Below are positions 16,614-26,896 of a DNA stretch of 64,000 nucleotides, in pieces. Where the stretch lies: positions 278,673 to 342,672 of the forward strand of contig NZ_FWZX01000003.1 of the NCBI RefSeq assembly GCF_900177295.1, written 5' to 3'. Positions within the stretch are counted from its first letter, which is position 1, and each line of letters begins with the position of its first letter. Position numbers and translations under genes: made by a program. The stretch is from Tistlia consotensis USBA 355. GTDB lineage: Bacteria > Pseudomonadota > Alphaproteobacteria > Kiloniellales > DSM-21159. The notes under the pieces were generated by a model. That model was given only the letters and a program-made list of their open reading frames with translations, did no database searches and had not been told where the DNA came from.

Positions 16614-18308
16614 TCAGCTGTCGATCCAGGTCTTGCTGAACTGGTGGTACTGCGTCGGGTGCGCCTTGTAGCCGTGCACCTTGTCGCTCGTGGCCGTGAA
16701 GACGGAGCGCCAGTAGGGCTGGGCGATCACGGAATCGTCCTGCAGGATCTTCTCCACCTTCTCCATCTTCGCGGTGCGCTCCTTGACGTCGAGCGTGCCG
16801 CTGGCGTCGCTGAGCGCGGCATCGAACTCCGGGTTCGCATAGCCGGTCTCGTTCCACGACACGCCGGAGCGGTAGCCGAGGTTGAGCACCATCACGCCGA
16901 GCGGCCGGTGCGTCCAGGTCGTGGCGCCGAACGGCACCTTCTGCCAGACGTCCCAGTAGTTCGGATTCGGCTTGATGTTCAGCCGGATGCCGGCCGGCGC
17001 CAGCTGGTCGCGCGCCGCCTGGGCCGCCGTGACCGTGAACTGGTAGTTCGGATGGACCTCGATCTCGAGGTCGATGCCGTCCTTGTAGCCGGCCTCCGCG
17101 AGCAGCTTCTTCGACTTCTCGATGTCGCGCTCGATCATCGGCAGCTTGAAGTACTCGGGGTGGATCGGCGCGACGTGGTGGTCCTCGGCGACCGCACCCT
17201 TGCCGCGGTACGACAGCTCCAGGATCTTGGCGTGGTCGAGGCCGGCGCAGACCGCCTGGCGCACCCGCTTGTCGTCGAACGGCTTGGCGTCGACGCGCAT
17301 GCGCATGACGTGGGTCTGGGCGGTCACGACGTCGTGCAGCACGCCGTGGTCCATGTCCTCGACCTGGTCGATCGAGTCGATGTCGACCTCGTAGACGTGG
17401 TCGACCTCACCCGAGGCCAGGGCCTGGATCGGCGCGTTCGGGTCGTCGCCGTGGTCGAGGTAGAGGATCTCGTCCAGGTAGTACTTCGGGCCCCAGTAGT
17501 CGGGCTTCTTCTTGAGCAGGCAACGCTCGCCGATCTTGAACTCGGCCAGCGTGAAGGGGCCGGTGCCGATCGGGTTCTTGGCGAAGTCGGCGGCGTAGTC
17601 CTTGCCGAAGCCGCGGTGCACGATCGCCGTCGGGTAGTTGTAGAGGTTCTCCGGGATCGCCAGCTCGGGCGCCGAGAGGTGCAGCGTGACGGTGTGGTCG
17701 TCGACCCGCTCGATGGCGTCGCTGCGCATGCGGCGCTTGATCTTGCCCTTGTCGTCCTTGCCGGCCTCCTCGGTCATGCCGATGAACAGGCCGACGTTCG
17801 ACGAGCCAGTCGCCGGGTCGAGCCAGCGGGTGAAGTTGTGGATCACGTCGTCGGCGTTGAAGTCGTCGCCGTTCGACCACTTGATCCCCTTGCGGAGCTT
17901 GAAGGTCCAGGTCTTCAGGTCGTCGGACGCCTCCCAGCTTTCGGCCAGGTAGGGCACCGTGACGTTGTCCGGCGTGGTCAGCGTCATGTACTCGATGATC
18001 GCCCGGGTCTGGTTGGACATCTGGGTCCAGTCGTAGGTCGCCGGGTCGTCCATGCGCTGCACGCGCATCGAGGAGCGCAGCCGGCCGCCCATCTTCGGCG
18101 TCTCGGCCATCGCCGGGCGGATCAGGGAGCCCTGACGGCCCATGATCTTGTCGGCCGTCGCATAGGCGACGCCGGCGCTGACGCCCAGCAGGCAGGCGGT
18201 GCGCAGGAACTCGCGGCGGTCGATCTTGTTCTCGCGAAGCTGCTGACACAGCTCCGGCACGTACGGATGGACGCGCTTGCCTTGTGCGTCCTTGATTTCC
18301 TTGGCCAT
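16614..18308 (-). CDS. Peptide ABC transporter substrate-binding protein (SBP family 5), Tat-exported
   Basis: 564 aa from the ATG at 18308 (GGGAG 6 nt upstream). A twin-arginine signal ([20 protein letters not shown]) lies at about residues 33-55, so it is exported folded. The SBP_bac_5 domain follows, with markers [23 protein letters not shown] split over about 110-135 and the [10 protein letters not shown] loop. It is the first gene of a four-gene minus-strand operon (binding protein, DppB, DppC, fused ATPase). The ligand cannot be named from the sequence; peptides, opines or glycosides are possible. Confidence 0.9.
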   Translation of the reverse strand: MAKEIKDAQGKRVHPYVPELCQQLRENKIDRREFLRTACLLGVSAGVAYATADKIMGRQGSLIRPAMAETPKMGGRLRSSMRVQRMDDPATYDWTQMSNQTRAIIEYMTLTTPDNVTVPYLAESWEASDDLKTWTFKLRKGIKWSNGDDFNADDVIHNFTRWLDPATGSSNVGLFIGMTEEAGKDDKGKIKRRMRSDAIERVDDHTVTLHLSAPELAIPENLYNYPTAIVHRGFGKDYAADFAKNPIGTGPFTLAEFKIGERCLLKKKPDYWGPKYYLDEILYLDHGDDPNAPIQALASGEVDHVYEVDIDSIDQVEDMDHGVLHDVVTAQTHVMRMRVDAKPFDDKRVRQAVCAGLDHAKILELSYRGKGAVAEDHHVAPIHPEYFKLPMIERDIEKSKKLLAEAGYKDGIDLEIEVHPNYQFTVTAAQAARDQLAPAGIRLNIKPNPNYWDVWQKVPFGATTWTHRPLGVMVLNLGYRSGVSWNETGYANPEFDAALSDASGTLDVKERTAKMEKVEKILQDDSVIAQPYWRSVFTATSDKVHGYKAHPTQYHQFSKTWIDS

Positions 18309-18700
18309 GCTCGTCTCCCTTGGTGGCTCTCGTTCGGACACGGAGGTCGCCGCGCCGATCCTGTCAGGCCCTAGGGAAGGTCTTCGGGGACGATGCGACG
18401 GGACGACGAGGTTCCACCGGCGACCTGCCGGTCGGCTACTCGACGGCTGTCGGAATCGATCCGCCCGCGCTCACCGGAGATCCCGCCTCCGCAGCACCCC
18501 GGACAGGCCTCGAACGAGGCTCCCCAACGAAAACACTTCCTGTTCTCCTTAGCGCCAGGTTAGCCCCGGTCGCGCTTCGTTTCCCAGGCCATCATGTGGA
18601 AAACGGTATAGACTTTACGATCCGACGTCACCCGCAAGTTTCTTTCGGGCGACCGGCGCTACCCCACCTGCGACCTCGCGAATCCGTGACGCACGGCCGA
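18309..18700. other. Intergenic region upstream of the peptide transporter operon
   Basis: About 390 bp with the operon's promoter presumably inside. A less GC-rich patch near 18590-18625 is the likeliest promoter position, but no clear -35/-10 pair could be fixed. No gene seen. Confidence 0.35.
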
Positions 18701-19984
18701 TCAGGTCAGCTCGGTCTCGATCCTGATCTCGCTCGTCAGCGTCCGGTGGACCGGGCATTTGTCGGCGATCTCCAGCAGCTTGGCGCGCTGCGCCTCGTCC
18801 AGCTCGCCGGTCAGCTCGAGGCGCCGTCCGATGCGGTCGAGCAGGCCGCTGCGGGTCTCGCAGTCGGCGCAGTCCTCGGCATGGATCTTGTCGTGCGTCA
18901 GGGTGACGCTCGTGCGCTCCAGCGGCCAGCCCTTGCGCTCGGCATAGAGCCTGAGCGTCATCGAGGTGCAGGCGCCGAGCGCCGCCAGCAGCAGGTCGTA
19001 GGGGCTCGGACCGCCGTCCTCGCCGCCGACGGCGACCGGCTCGTCGGCGGCCAGGCGATGGCGCCCGGCGCGGATCGTCTGGCCGAGCCGGCCGCTGCCG
19101 CTCTCGGTGACGACGACCGTGCCCTCGGCCGGCGTCTCGCCCCCGGCCGTGACCGCGCCCGCCGGCTCGCCGACCGGCTGGCCGGCGACTGAATCGACCG
19201 GCTCGGGCTGCCGGATCGTCGCCGGCAGGTAGCGACCGGCCCAGGCCGCCAGCACCTCGGCGACGAACTCGGCGTCGCGGCGCCGGGTCAGCAGGTGGTC
19301 GGCGTCGTCGAGCGAGACGAAGGACTTCGGATGCTTCGCGGCGAGAAAGATCCTGGTCGCGTTGTCGATGCCGACGGTCTCGTCGCGCGGCGCATGGAAG
19401 ATCAGCAGCGGCCGCTTCAGCCCGGCGATGCGCTCGGCGAGGCGGTGCTCGGCGATGTCGTCGAGGAACTGCTTCTTGATGCGGAACGGCCGGCCGGCGA
19501 GCAGCACCTCGGCCTCGCCGTCGCGCTCGATCGCCGCGCGCGAGCCGGTGAAGTGGTGCTCGACGTGCGACGGCTCGGCGGGCGCGGCGATCGTCGCGAC
19601 CGCCTTGACCTCCGGGATGTCGCCGGCCGCCGCCAGCACCGCGGCGCCGCCCAGCGAGTGGCCGACCAGCAGGTCGGGCGCCAGGCCGCGCCGCTTGAGG
19701 TGATCGGCGGCATGCAGCAGGTCGGCGACGTTGGAGGAGAAGCTGCTGTTGGCGAACTCGCCCTGGCTGTGGCCGAGGCCGGTGAAGTCGAAGCGCAGCA
19801 CCGCGATGCCCCGCTCGGCCAGCCGCTCGGCGATGCGCGCGGCCGCGAAGATGTCCTTGGTGCAGGTGAAGCAGTGGGCGAAGAGCGCGGTCGCGCGCGG
19901 CGCCCCCTCGGGCAGGTCGAGGCGCGCGGCAAGCTCCAGGCCGCCCTCTCCGGGAAAGGTGAACTTCTCGCTGCGGATCGCCAT
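18701..19984 (-). CDS. Bifunctional alpha/beta-hydrolase and OsmC family protein
   Basis: 427 aa from the ATG at 19984. The N-terminal alpha/beta hydrolase (about 1-255) has the nucleophile elbow [10 protein letters not shown] and a catalytic His region near DDADHLL. The C-terminal OsmC/Ohr domain (about 290-427) has the two redox cysteines in [15 protein letters not shown] and [12 protein letters not shown]. This fusion is known in proteobacteria and is linked to peroxide or organic hydroperoxide metabolism, though its substrate is unsettled. The gene stands alone, divergent from the NUDIX gene. Confidence 0.9.
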   Translation of the reverse strand: MAIRSEKFTFPGEGGLELAARLDLPEGAPRATALFAHCFTCTKDIFAAARIAERLAERGIAVLRFDFTGLGHSQGEFANSSFSSNVADLLHAADHLKRRGLAPDLLVGHSLGGAAVLAAAGDIPEVKAVATIAAPAEPSHVEHHFTGSRAAIERDGEAEVLLAGRPFRIKKQFLDDIAEHRLAERIAGLKRPLLIFHAPRDETVGIDNATRIFLAAKHPKSFVSLDDADHLLTRRRDAEFVAEVLAAWAGRYLPATIRQPEPVDSVAGQPVGEPAGAVTAGGETPAEGTVVVTESGSGRLGQTIRAGRHRLAADEPVAVGGEDGGPSPYDLLLAALGACTSMTLRLYAERKGWPLERTSVTLTHDKIHAEDCADCETRSGLLDRIGRRLELTGELDEAQRAKLLEIADKCPVHRTLTSEIRIETELT

Positions 19985-20130
19985 GCTCCGGCCTCCCTGC
20001 CCGTGTTGTCCCGAGGATCGACACTCCGGGGGCGATGCCCCGGGGTCCAAGGTGCCATGCCAGCACGGCATTGTGCCCCCGACAACCACGGGCTTTCACC
20101 GGCCGCCGGGCTTCGCTAGCTTGCGGCGCC

Positions 20131-20763
20131 ATGGACAGGTCATTCGACGAGACCGCGGTCGAGATCTTCGAGCGCACCACGCTGCACGACGACTGGATGC
20201 GGGTCGACCGCTTCCGCCTGCGCCACCGCCGCTTCGCCGGCGGCTGGACCGGCGCGCTGGACCGCGAGATCATGGTGCGCGGCGAGATCGCCGTGGTGCT
20301 GCCCTACGACCCGGTCCGCGACGAGATCGTGCTGGTCGAGCAGTTCCGCCTGCCGACCTTCGTCGGCGGCGGCGACGCCTGGCAGGTCGAGCCGGTCGCC
20401 GGCATGGTCGACCCCGGCGAGGACAGCCCGGCGGCGGCGCGCCGCGAGCTGGCCGAGGAAGCCGGCCTGAGCTGCTCGGCACTGGTCAAGGCCTGCCGCT
20501 ACTTTCCCTCGCCCGGCGGCAACACCCAGGTCATGGACTTCTTCGTCGCCCGCGTCGACGCGAGCCGGGCCGGCGGCCTGTTCGGCATGGAGCACGAGGA
20601 CGAGGACATCCAGGTCCGCGTGCTGCCGGTCGAAACCGCCCTCGCGCTGCTCGACGCCGGCCGCTTCCAGGGCGGGCCGATGCTGATCGCGCTGCTCTGG
20701 CTGGCCCGGCACCGCGAGCGGCTGCGCGCCGAGTGGCTCGACCCCGAGGGGACCGGGGGCTAA
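20131..20763 (+). CDS. NUDIX hydrolase, ADP-ribose pyrophosphatase-like
   Basis: 210 aa from the ATG at 20131. The full Nudix box GX5EX7REUXEEXGU is visible as GMVDPGEDSPAAARRELAEE followed by AGL. The upstream region (VLVEQFRLP, WQVEPVAGMVDPGE) and the FFVARVDAS strand match NudF-type ADP-ribose pyrophosphatases. These hydrolyse ADP-ribose to AMP and ribose-5-phosphate in the cytoplasm. It is followed by cysK on the same strand after 65 bp. Confidence 0.9.
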   Translation: MDRSFDETAVEIFERTTLHDDWMRVDRFRLRHRRFAGGWTGALDREIMVRGEIAVVLPYDPVRDEIVLVEQFRLPTFVGGGDAWQVEPVAGMVDPGEDSPAAARRELAEEAGLSCSALVKACRYFPSPGGNTQVMDFFVARVDASRAGGLFGMEHEDEDIQVRVLPVETALALLDAGRFQGGPMLIALLWLARHRERLRAEWLDPEGTGG

Positions 20764-20828
20764 GCTCGCCGCCCCCACCGAACCCGGCGGTTCCGGCCGC
20801 CTTTCGTCCCATTGCTGGAGAGGACCCC

Positions 20829-21830
20829 ATGGACGTGCGCGACGGCTTCATCGGCACCATCGGCGACACGCCGCTGATCAAGCTGCGCCACGCCTCGGAA
20901 GCGACCGGCTGCACGATCCTCGGCAAGGCCGAGTTCCTCAATCCCGGCGGCTCGGTCAAGGACCGCGCCGCCCTGGCCATCGTCTCCGACGCCGAGCGCA
21001 GGGGCCTGCTGAGGCCCGGCGGGGTGATCGTCGAGGGCACCGCCGGCAACACCGGCATCGGCCTCGCCCTGGTCGGCCGCGCACGCGGCTACCGCACCGT
21101 CATCGTCATCCCGGAGACCCAGAGCCAGGAGAAGAAGGACATGCTCCGGCTCTGCGGCGCCGACCTGCGCGAGGTGCCGGCCAAGCCCTACAGGGACCCC
21201 GGCAACTACGTCCACGTCTCGCACCGCCTGGCCGACGAGCTGGCGGCCAGCGAGCCGAACGGCGCGATCTGGGCCAACCAGTTCGACAACGTCGCCAACC
21301 GCCAGGGTCACTTCGAGACGACCGGGCCGGAGATCTGGGACCAGACCGGCGGCCATATCGACGGCTTCGTCGCGGCGGTCGGCACCGGCGGCACGCTGGC
21401 CGGCACCGCCATGGCCCTCAAGCAGCGCAAGCCGACGGTCAAGGTGGCGCTCGCCGACCCGCCGGGCTCGGCGCTCTGGCACTACTATGCCAAGGGCGAG
21501 CTCAAGGCCGAGGGCAGCTCGATCACCGAGGGCATCGGCCAGGGCCGCATCACCGCCAACCTAGCGGACGCGCCGATCGACGTCGCCTTCCAGATCCCCG
21601 ACAGCGAGTCGGTCGCGGTGGTCTTCGACCTCCTGGAGCGCGAGGGCCTCTGCCTGGGCGGCTCGAGCGGCGTCAACGTCGCCGGCGCGATCCGCCTCGC
21701 CCGGGAGCTGGGACCGGGCCACACCATCGTGACGATCCTCTGCGATTCCGGCACGCGCTACATGAGCAAGCTGTTCAACCCGGCCTTCCTCCGGGAAAAG
21801 GACCTGCCCACCCCCGGCTGGATGAAGTGA
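20829..21830 (+). CDS. cysK: Cysteine synthase (O-acetylserine sulfhydrylase family)
   Basis: 333 aa. A PLP enzyme that makes L-cysteine from O-acetylserine and sulfide. K44 in NPGGSVKDRA forms the internal aldimine. GTAGNTGIGLA is the Asn/substrate loop, VGTGGTLAG the PLP-phosphate loop, and CDSGTRYMSK the C-terminal PLP-ring contact. The start at 20829 has GGAGAGGA upstream. Its stop overlaps the GTG start of the AlaX gene by 4 nt. The following sulfurtransferase gene makes this a sulfur-metabolism cluster. Confidence 0.93.
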   Translation: MDVRDGFIGTIGDTPLIKLRHASEATGCTILGKAEFLNPGGSVKDRAALAIVSDAERRGLLRPGGVIVEGTAGNTGIGLALVGRARGYRTVIVIPETQSQEKKDMLRLCGADLREVPAKPYRDPGNYVHVSHRLADELAASEPNGAIWANQFDNVANRQGHFETTGPEIWDQTGGHIDGFVAAVGTGGTLAGTAMALKQRKPTVKVALADPPGSALWHYYAKGELKAEGSSITEGIGQGRITANLADAPIDVAFQIPDSESVAVVFDLLEREGLCLGGSSGVNVAGAIRLARELGPGHTIVTILCDSGTRYMSKLFNPAFLREKDLPTPGWMK

Positions 21831-22549
21831 GCCAGACCATGACCGAGCTGCTGTTCCGCGACGACGCCTACCTCAAGAGCTGCGAGGCCGAGGTCGTCTC
21901 GGCCGGGCCCGAGGGCCTGCGCCTCGACCGCACGGTGTTCTATGCCGAGTCCGGCGGCCAGCCGGGCGACAGCGGCACCCTGACCTGGGACGGCGGCCAG
22001 GCGCGGGTCGTCGACACCCGCAAGGGCGACGGCCCGGAGGACATCGTCCATCTCCTCGAGGAGGGCGCGCCCGTTCCGCCGCCCGGCACCAGGGTCACCG
22101 CGGAGATCGACTGGGCGCGCCGGCACCGTCACATGCGCATCCACACCTGCATGCACCTGCTCTGCTCGCTGGTCGAGGGCGACGTGACCGGCGGCCAGAT
22201 CGGCGACGGCAAGGGCCGCCTGGACTTCAACGTGCCCGGCGCGGCGCTCGACAAGGAGGCGCTGACCGAGGGCCTGAACCGGCTGATCGCCGAGGACCAC
22301 CCGGTGCGCCCGCGCTGGGTCACCGACGCCGAGCTCGAGGCCGACCCGAACCTGGTGCGTACCATGTCGGTGCGCCCGCCCTCGGGCAGCGGCCGGGTCC
22401 GCCTGCTCGAGATCGAGGGCGTCGACCTGCAGGCCTGCGGCGGCACCCACGTCGCGCACACCGGCGAGATCGGCCGCGTCGAGATCGGCAAGATCGAGAA
22501 CAAGGGCCGGCAGAACCGCCGGGTCAACATCCGCTTCGCCGAGGGCTGA
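21827..22549 (+). CDS. Alanyl-tRNA editing protein (AlaX-type)
   Basis: 240 aa from a GTG that overlaps cysK; an ATG at 21839 would give 236 aa. A stand-alone relative of the AlaRS editing domain that deacylates Ser-tRNA(Ala) or related mischarged tRNA. Zinc/active-site motifs are present: HTCMH in RIHTCMHLLC and the CxxxH in ACGGTHVAHTGEIG. The N-terminal barrel shows FYAESGGQPGDSG. It is translationally coupled to cysK. Confidence 0.92.
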   Translation: MSQTMTELLFRDDAYLKSCEAEVVSAGPEGLRLDRTVFYAESGGQPGDSGTLTWDGGQARVVDTRKGDGPEDIVHLLEEGAPVPPPGTRVTAEIDWARRHRHMRIHTCMHLLCSLVEGDVTGGQIGDGKGRLDFNVPGAALDKEALTEGLNRLIAEDHPVRPRWVTDAELEADPNLVRTMSVRPPSGSGRVRLLEIEGVDLQACGGTHVAHTGEIGRVEIGKIENKGRQNRRVNIRFAEG

Positions 22550-22552
22550 GCC

Positions 22553-23467
22553 GTGGCCGCAACCTCATCGACCCGCCGCGGCGACTCGCTGGCCGAGCGC
22601 TGCCTCGTCTCGACCGACTGGCTGGCCGAGCACCTCAGCGCGCCGGACGTGCGCGTCGTCGACGCCACCTACTTCCTGCCGATCGAGGGCCGCGACGCCC
22701 GCGCCGAATACGCCGCGCAGCACATCCCCGGCGCGGTCTTCTTCGACATCGACGACGTCAAGGACCCGTCCAATCCCCTGCCCCACATGCTGCCGCCGCC
22801 CGAGGTCTTCTCCTCGAAGGTGCGCAAGCTCGGGCTCGGCGACGGCAACCGCATCGTCGTCTACGACAGCCGCGGCCTGTTCTCGGCGCCGCGCGTCTGG
22901 TGGACCTTCCGGATCTACGGCCACGAGGACGTCGCGGTGCTCGACGGCGGCCTGCCGAAGTGGCTGGCCGAGGGCCGCGCGGTCGACGACCATCCGGTGC
23001 TGCCGATGGAGCGGCACTTCACGGTGCGCATGAACTCGCTGCTGCTGCGCGAGCTCGAGCAGGTCCAGGCCAACATCGCCAGCGGCCGCGAGCAGCTGCT
23101 CGACGCGCGCGCCGCCGAGCGCTTCCGCGGCGAGGTCGAGGAGGTCCGGCCCGGCCAGCGCCGCGGCCACATCCCGGGCAGCCTCAACCTGCCCTTCCTC
23201 GAGCTCAGCGCCCCCGACGGCACGCTGCTGCCGCCGGACCGGCTGCGCGAGCGCTTCGCGGCGGCCGGCATCGACCCGCGGCGCCCGGTCGTCACGACCT
23301 GCGGCTCGGGGGTCACGGCCTGCGTGCTGCTGCTCGGCCTGGCGCGCATCGGCGCCGGCGGCAACCTCGCGGTCTACGACGGCTCCTGGTCGGAGTGGGG
23401 CCTGCCCGACGGCCCGCCGATCGAGACCGGCCCCGCCCAGGCGAGCGGCCCGGGCAGCGCGGGCTGA
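22553..23467 (+). CDS. sseA: 3-mercaptopyruvate sulfurtransferase (two rhodanese domains)
   Basis: 304 aa with a GTG start 3 nt after the AlaX stop. Two rhodanese domains: an inactive N-terminal one (about 15-150) and a catalytic C-terminal one (about 165-300). The active-site loop is CGSGVTA, the 3-mercaptopyruvate-type loop, rather than the CRKGVTA of thiosulfate rhodaneses. It transfers sulfur from mercaptopyruvate to cyanide or thiol acceptors and fits the neighbouring cysteine synthase gene. Confidence 0.92.
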   Translation: MAATSSTRRGDSLAERCLVSTDWLAEHLSAPDVRVVDATYFLPIEGRDARAEYAAQHIPGAVFFDIDDVKDPSNPLPHMLPPPEVFSSKVRKLGLGDGNRIVVYDSRGLFSAPRVWWTFRIYGHEDVAVLDGGLPKWLAEGRAVDDHPVLPMERHFTVRMNSLLLRELEQVQANIASGREQLLDARAAERFRGEVEEVRPGQRRGHIPGSLNLPFLELSAPDGTLLPPDRLRERFAAAGIDPRRPVVTTCGSGVTACVLLLGLARIGAGGNLAVYDGSWSEWGLPDGPPIETGPAQASGPGSAG

Positions 23468-23474
23468 GCGGGCG

Positions 23475-24488
23475 ATGCCCGAGCTGGAGCCGGCGGGCTA
23501 CGCCCTGCGCCCCTATCGCGACGCGGACTTCGAGGCCTGCGTCGAGCTGTGGCGCAAGTGCGGCATCACGGTCTCCTACAACGACCCGGCCGAGGACGTG
23601 GCGCTGTGGCAGCGCTCGACCGAGGCCGAGATCCTGCTGGCCGAGCGCGGCGGTGCCGTCGTCGGCACGATCTGCGTCGGCCACGACGGCCACCGCGGCT
23701 GGCTCTACCAGGTCGCGGTCGATCCGAAGCTGCGCCACCAGGGCCTCGGCCGCAAGCTGGTGCGCGCCGGCGAGGACTGGCTGATCGAGCGCGGCGTGCC
23801 CAAGGTCCAGCTGATGATCCGGCCGACCAACGAGGGCGTGCGCCGCTTCTACGAGAGCCTCGGCTACGAGCTGACGCCGCGCCTGATCATGGCGCGCTGG
23901 CTGAAGCAGCTCACCGGCCCGCAGCCGGTCGAGCCGGCGACCCTCAAGGTCACGGTCACCTATCTCGAGATGACCGAGCCGCCGCGCCCCGAGCCGGCGC
24001 ACCCGCCGTCGAACCGCCGGATCGCCCTGCTGCGCGCCCAGAAGCCGACGCTCAAGTTCTACCGCTTCCTCTACGACGCCGTCGGCGAGGACTGGACCTG
24101 GTGGGAGCGGCGCATCATCCCCGACGAGCGCCTGGCCGCCTACCTGCAGGACGAGCGGGTCGAGGTCTACGTCCTCTACGTCGAGGGCCAGCCGGCCGGC
24201 TTCTTCGAGCTCGACGGCCGCGAGGCGGGCCGCATCGACCTCGGGATGTTCGGCCTGATGCCGCAGTTCGTCGGCCAGGGCCTCGGCGGCTGGTTCCTGC
24301 AGGCGGCGGTCGAGACGGCCTGGGAGCGCAAGCCGGCCCGGGTCACGGTGAACACCTGCACCCTGGACCACCCGCGCGCCCTGCCGCTCTACCAGAAGGC
24401 GGGCTTCACGCCGGTCCGCCAGGAGGCCAAGACGATCGTCGACCCGCGGTCGATCGGCATCCTGCCGCCGAAGCAGAAGGCCACCTGA
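23475..24488 (+). CDS. GNAT acetyltransferase with two GNAT domains
   Basis: 337 aa. Domain 1 (about 1-150) resembles YpeA-type acetyltransferases, with the acetyl-CoA loop HQGLGRKLV and RFYESLGYE. Domain 2 (about 195-325) has a second acetyl-CoA loop FVGQGLGGWF and LYQKAGFTPV. A proline-rich linker (EPPRPEPAHPPSNRR) joins them. The two usually occur as separate proteins, so this looks like a gene fusion. Acceptor substrates are unknown. It follows sseA by 7 nt and ends tail-to-tail with the glycosyltransferase gene. Confidence 0.88.
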   Translation: MPELEPAGYALRPYRDADFEACVELWRKCGITVSYNDPAEDVALWQRSTEAEILLAERGGAVVGTICVGHDGHRGWLYQVAVDPKLRHQGLGRKLVRAGEDWLIERGVPKVQLMIRPTNEGVRRFYESLGYELTPRLIMARWLKQLTGPQPVEPATLKVTVTYLEMTEPPRPEPAHPPSNRRIALLRAQKPTLKFYRFLYDAVGEDWTWWERRIIPDERLAAYLQDERVEVYVLYVEGQPAGFFELDGREAGRIDLGMFGLMPQFVGQGLGGWFLQAAVETAWERKPARVTVNTCTLDHPRALPLYQKAGFTPVRQEAKTIVDPRSIGILPPKQKAT

Positions 24489-24527
24489 GCCGCCCCCGGC
24501 CACCAGCCGGAGCACGGAACCCGCGCG

Positions 24528-25685
24528 TCACTTTCCCGATTTCGACTCCCACAGCCCGGCCATGGTCCGGCAGGCGGTGCGCCAGTCGAAGTCGCGGCGC
24601 GCCGCCTCGGGCGGCAGCGGCGGCTCGGCCATGGCCCGCTCCAGGGCGTCGGCGGCCTCTTCCGCGGTCGCGAAGAAATGCGTGTTGGGATAGCGCCGGA
24701 AGGGCTCGTTCGCCGGGCAGTCGCTCAGCACCACGTGGCGCCCGGCGACGAGGGCCTCGGCCGTTGCCGTGCACAGGACCTCGCTGAGCGACGGGTTGAG
24801 GAACACCCGGTAGTCCCCGAGCCGCTCCCAGGGGGCGGTCGTGGCCCCCAGGAACCGGAGGGGCGCCGAGACCTCGCGCGCCCGCGCCCGGATCGCCGCG
24901 CCGTCCGGTCCGTCCCCCAGGATGTCGATCGTCCGCCCCGTACGACGCGCCACCTCGATCACCGTCTCCAGTCCCTTCTCCCAGACCAGCCGGCCGAGGA
25001 AGCACGCCCCTCCGCGGCCCGGCAGGACGGGCGGAACCTCGGCATAGCCGGCGAACACGCCGGTCACCTGAGCCGCCCGGCTCGGATGACCGAGGGTGAC
25101 CTCCGCCACCGCGGGCGAGACCGGCACCGCGAAGTCGGTGTGACGGCGGACGAGACGCCGGTGGAACCGCGTGACCTGCCGCCCGAGCCAGCGCGCGCCC
25201 GGCAGCCCCGTCTGCCCGACGTAGTAGGCATAGTTTGTCATCACGATGCCGCAGACCGTCTCGGCCTCGACCTCGGCGCGCCGGCGAGTCAGGGGATGCC
25301 AGGCCAGATGCTCGGGCTCGCAGAGGATCAGGACCCGGGCCGGGGGGGCCGCCCGGAAGACGTCTTCGAGCGGCACGATGCTGCGCAGCAGCCGCGACGC
25401 GTGGCCCCGGTAGTGGAAGACCTCGGGCAGGACCCTGCCGCCGACCCGGGCGACCTCCCCGGCCAGCCAGTCGGCATGCGCCCGGCGCGTCGCGAAGGTC
25501 GGCTCGCCCCACAGCCAGGACTGGCCGCGCTCCCCGACCCAGGGCACGACGAAGGCGACGCGCAGCCCCAGCTCGGCCAGCCCGGCGGCCTGATGCAGCA
25601 TCAGGTAGGCCGGCCCCGTCAGCCACGGCGGCGCGGCGGTCGTGACCACCGCCACGTCGAAATCCCATTTGCGCACAGTCGACAT
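24528..25685 (-). CDS. Glycosyltransferase family 4, digalactosyldiacylglycerol synthase-like
   Basis: 385 aa, GT-B fold. The EX7E motif of GT4 retaining enzymes is E302-E310 in NPSLSEVLCTATAEAL, followed by GRHVVLSDCPANEPFRRYPN. This whole stretch closely resembles the corresponding region of plant DGD1 and rhizobial DgdA as I remember them. These add a galactose to monogalactosyldiacylglycerol. No signal peptide, so probably peripheral on the inner membrane. It is divergent from galE, with an MGDG-synthase-like gene just beyond, which strengthens the galactolipid reading. Enzyme specificity is an inference. Confidence 0.82.
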   Translation of the reverse strand: MSTVRKWDFDVAVVTTAAPPWLTGPAYLMLHQAAGLAELGLRVAFVVPWVGERGQSWLWGEPTFATRRAHADWLAGEVARVGGRVLPEVFHYRGHASRLLRSIVPLEDVFRAAPPARVLILCEPEHLAWHPLTRRRAEVEAETVCGIVMTNYAYYVGQTGLPGARWLGRQVTRFHRRLVRRHTDFAVPVSPAVAEVTLGHPSRAAQVTGVFAGYAEVPPVLPGRGGACFLGRLVWEKGLETVIEVARRTGRTIDILGDGPDGAAIRARAREVSAPLRFLGATTAPWERLGDYRVFLNPSLSEVLCTATAEALVAGRHVVLSDCPANEPFRRYPNTHFFATAEEAADALERAMAEPPLPPEAARRDFDWRTACRTMAGLWESKSGK

Positions 25686-25867
25686 GCCTTCGCGGAGCTG
25701 GAGCCGGGCCGGCCGATATTGTCATGCGCGGGCGAGGATGGTGCAATGCGCCGCGACGGGACAGCGAGGGCACATCCGCCTGATCAACCTGCACAAACCG
25801 GAGACCGAGACCCGCCGGCCGGGATCCCTTTCGGCCACCGACGAGAGGGAGAACCGGGGACGTTGCG

Positions 25868-26896
25868 ATGCGCATAATGACCACCGGGGGCGCCGGCTAC
25901 GTCGGCAGCGCCTGCTTCAGATACCTCCGGGCCCGGGGGCACGAGGTCTTCGCCTACGACGACCTGTCGCTGGGCAATGCAGCGGCGGTCTGCGACTCCC
26001 GGCTGTTCCGCGGCGACATCCGCGACGAGGACCGGCTGGCCGAGCTGATGGCGCGGCTGGCGATCGACACGGTCATCCATCTCTGCGGGCTCTCCTCGGT
26101 CGCGGAATCGGTCCTGGCGCCGGAGCGCTACCGCTCGGTCAATCTCGACGGCACGCAGGCCGTGCTGCGCGCCATGACGAGAGCCGGCGTCCGCCGCCTG
26201 CTGTTCTCCAGCACCGGCAGCGTCTACGGGCACGGATCGGGCGCGCCGATGGCGGAGGACGACCCGCTCGCGCCGAACTCGCCCTATGCGTCCTCCAAGG
26301 CCGCCGCCGAGGAGATGATCCGGGAACGGGCGCGCGACGAGGGGATCGGCGCGGTGATCTTTCGCTACTTCAACGCCGCGGGGGCCGATCTCGACGGCCG
26401 GCACGGCGAGGCCAGGGCCCGCGAGACCCGCCTGATCCCGATGATCATGCGCAGCCTCTCGAGCCCCGGGGAGGAACTGACCATCTTCGGCGGCGACTGG
26501 CCGACGCCGGACGGGACCTGCATCCGCGACTTCGTGCATGTCGAGGACGTCGCGCACGCGCACCTGCTGGCCTGCGGCTCGATCGCCGAAGGCCGGGTCG
26601 AGACCTACAACGTCGGCTCCGGCGCCGGGACCTCCGTGCTCGAGGTCGTCCGCGAGTGCGAGCGGGTGAGCGGCATCGCGCCGCGCTACCGCATCGCGGA
26701 CCGCCGCCCCGGCGACGCCATGGAGAACGTGGCGGACATCGCCCGGATCACCGAGCGGCTCGGCTGGCAGCCGAAACGCTCGGCGCTGCGCTCGATCGTC
26801 GAAACGGCCTGGCGCTGGCACCGGACGCACCCCGAAGGCTACGCGACGCGCGGGCCTCGCGCGACGATCGCGGCCGGCATGAAGGATGCCGGCTAG
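25868..26896 (+). CDS. galE: UDP-glucose 4-epimerase
   Basis: 342 aa, extended SDR family. The NAD-binding motif GGAGYVGS lies at residues 7-14. The catalytic triad is visible as FSST near 113-116, and Y140 and K144 in SPYASSK. RYFNAAGADLDG, TCIRDFVHVEDVA and YNVGSG are classic GalE signatures. It interconverts UDP-glucose and UDP-galactose. It sits between the two galactolipid-synthase-like genes: head-to-head with one, and with its stop overlapping the other's stop by 4 nt. It is the likely UDP-galactose source for both. Confidence 0.92.
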   Translation: MRIMTTGGAGYVGSACFRYLRARGHEVFAYDDLSLGNAAAVCDSRLFRGDIRDEDRLAELMARLAIDTVIHLCGLSSVAESVLAPERYRSVNLDGTQAVLRAMTRAGVRRLLFSSTGSVYGHGSGAPMAEDDPLAPNSPYASSKAAAEEMIRERARDEGIGAVIFRYFNAAGADLDGRHGEARARETRLIPMIMRSLSSPGEELTIFGGDWPTPDGTCIRDFVHVEDVAHAHLLACGSIAEGRVETYNVGSGAGTSVLEVVRECERVSGIAPRYRIADRRPGDAMENVADIARITERLGWQPKRSALRSIVETAWRWHRTHPEGYATRGPRATIAAGMKDAG

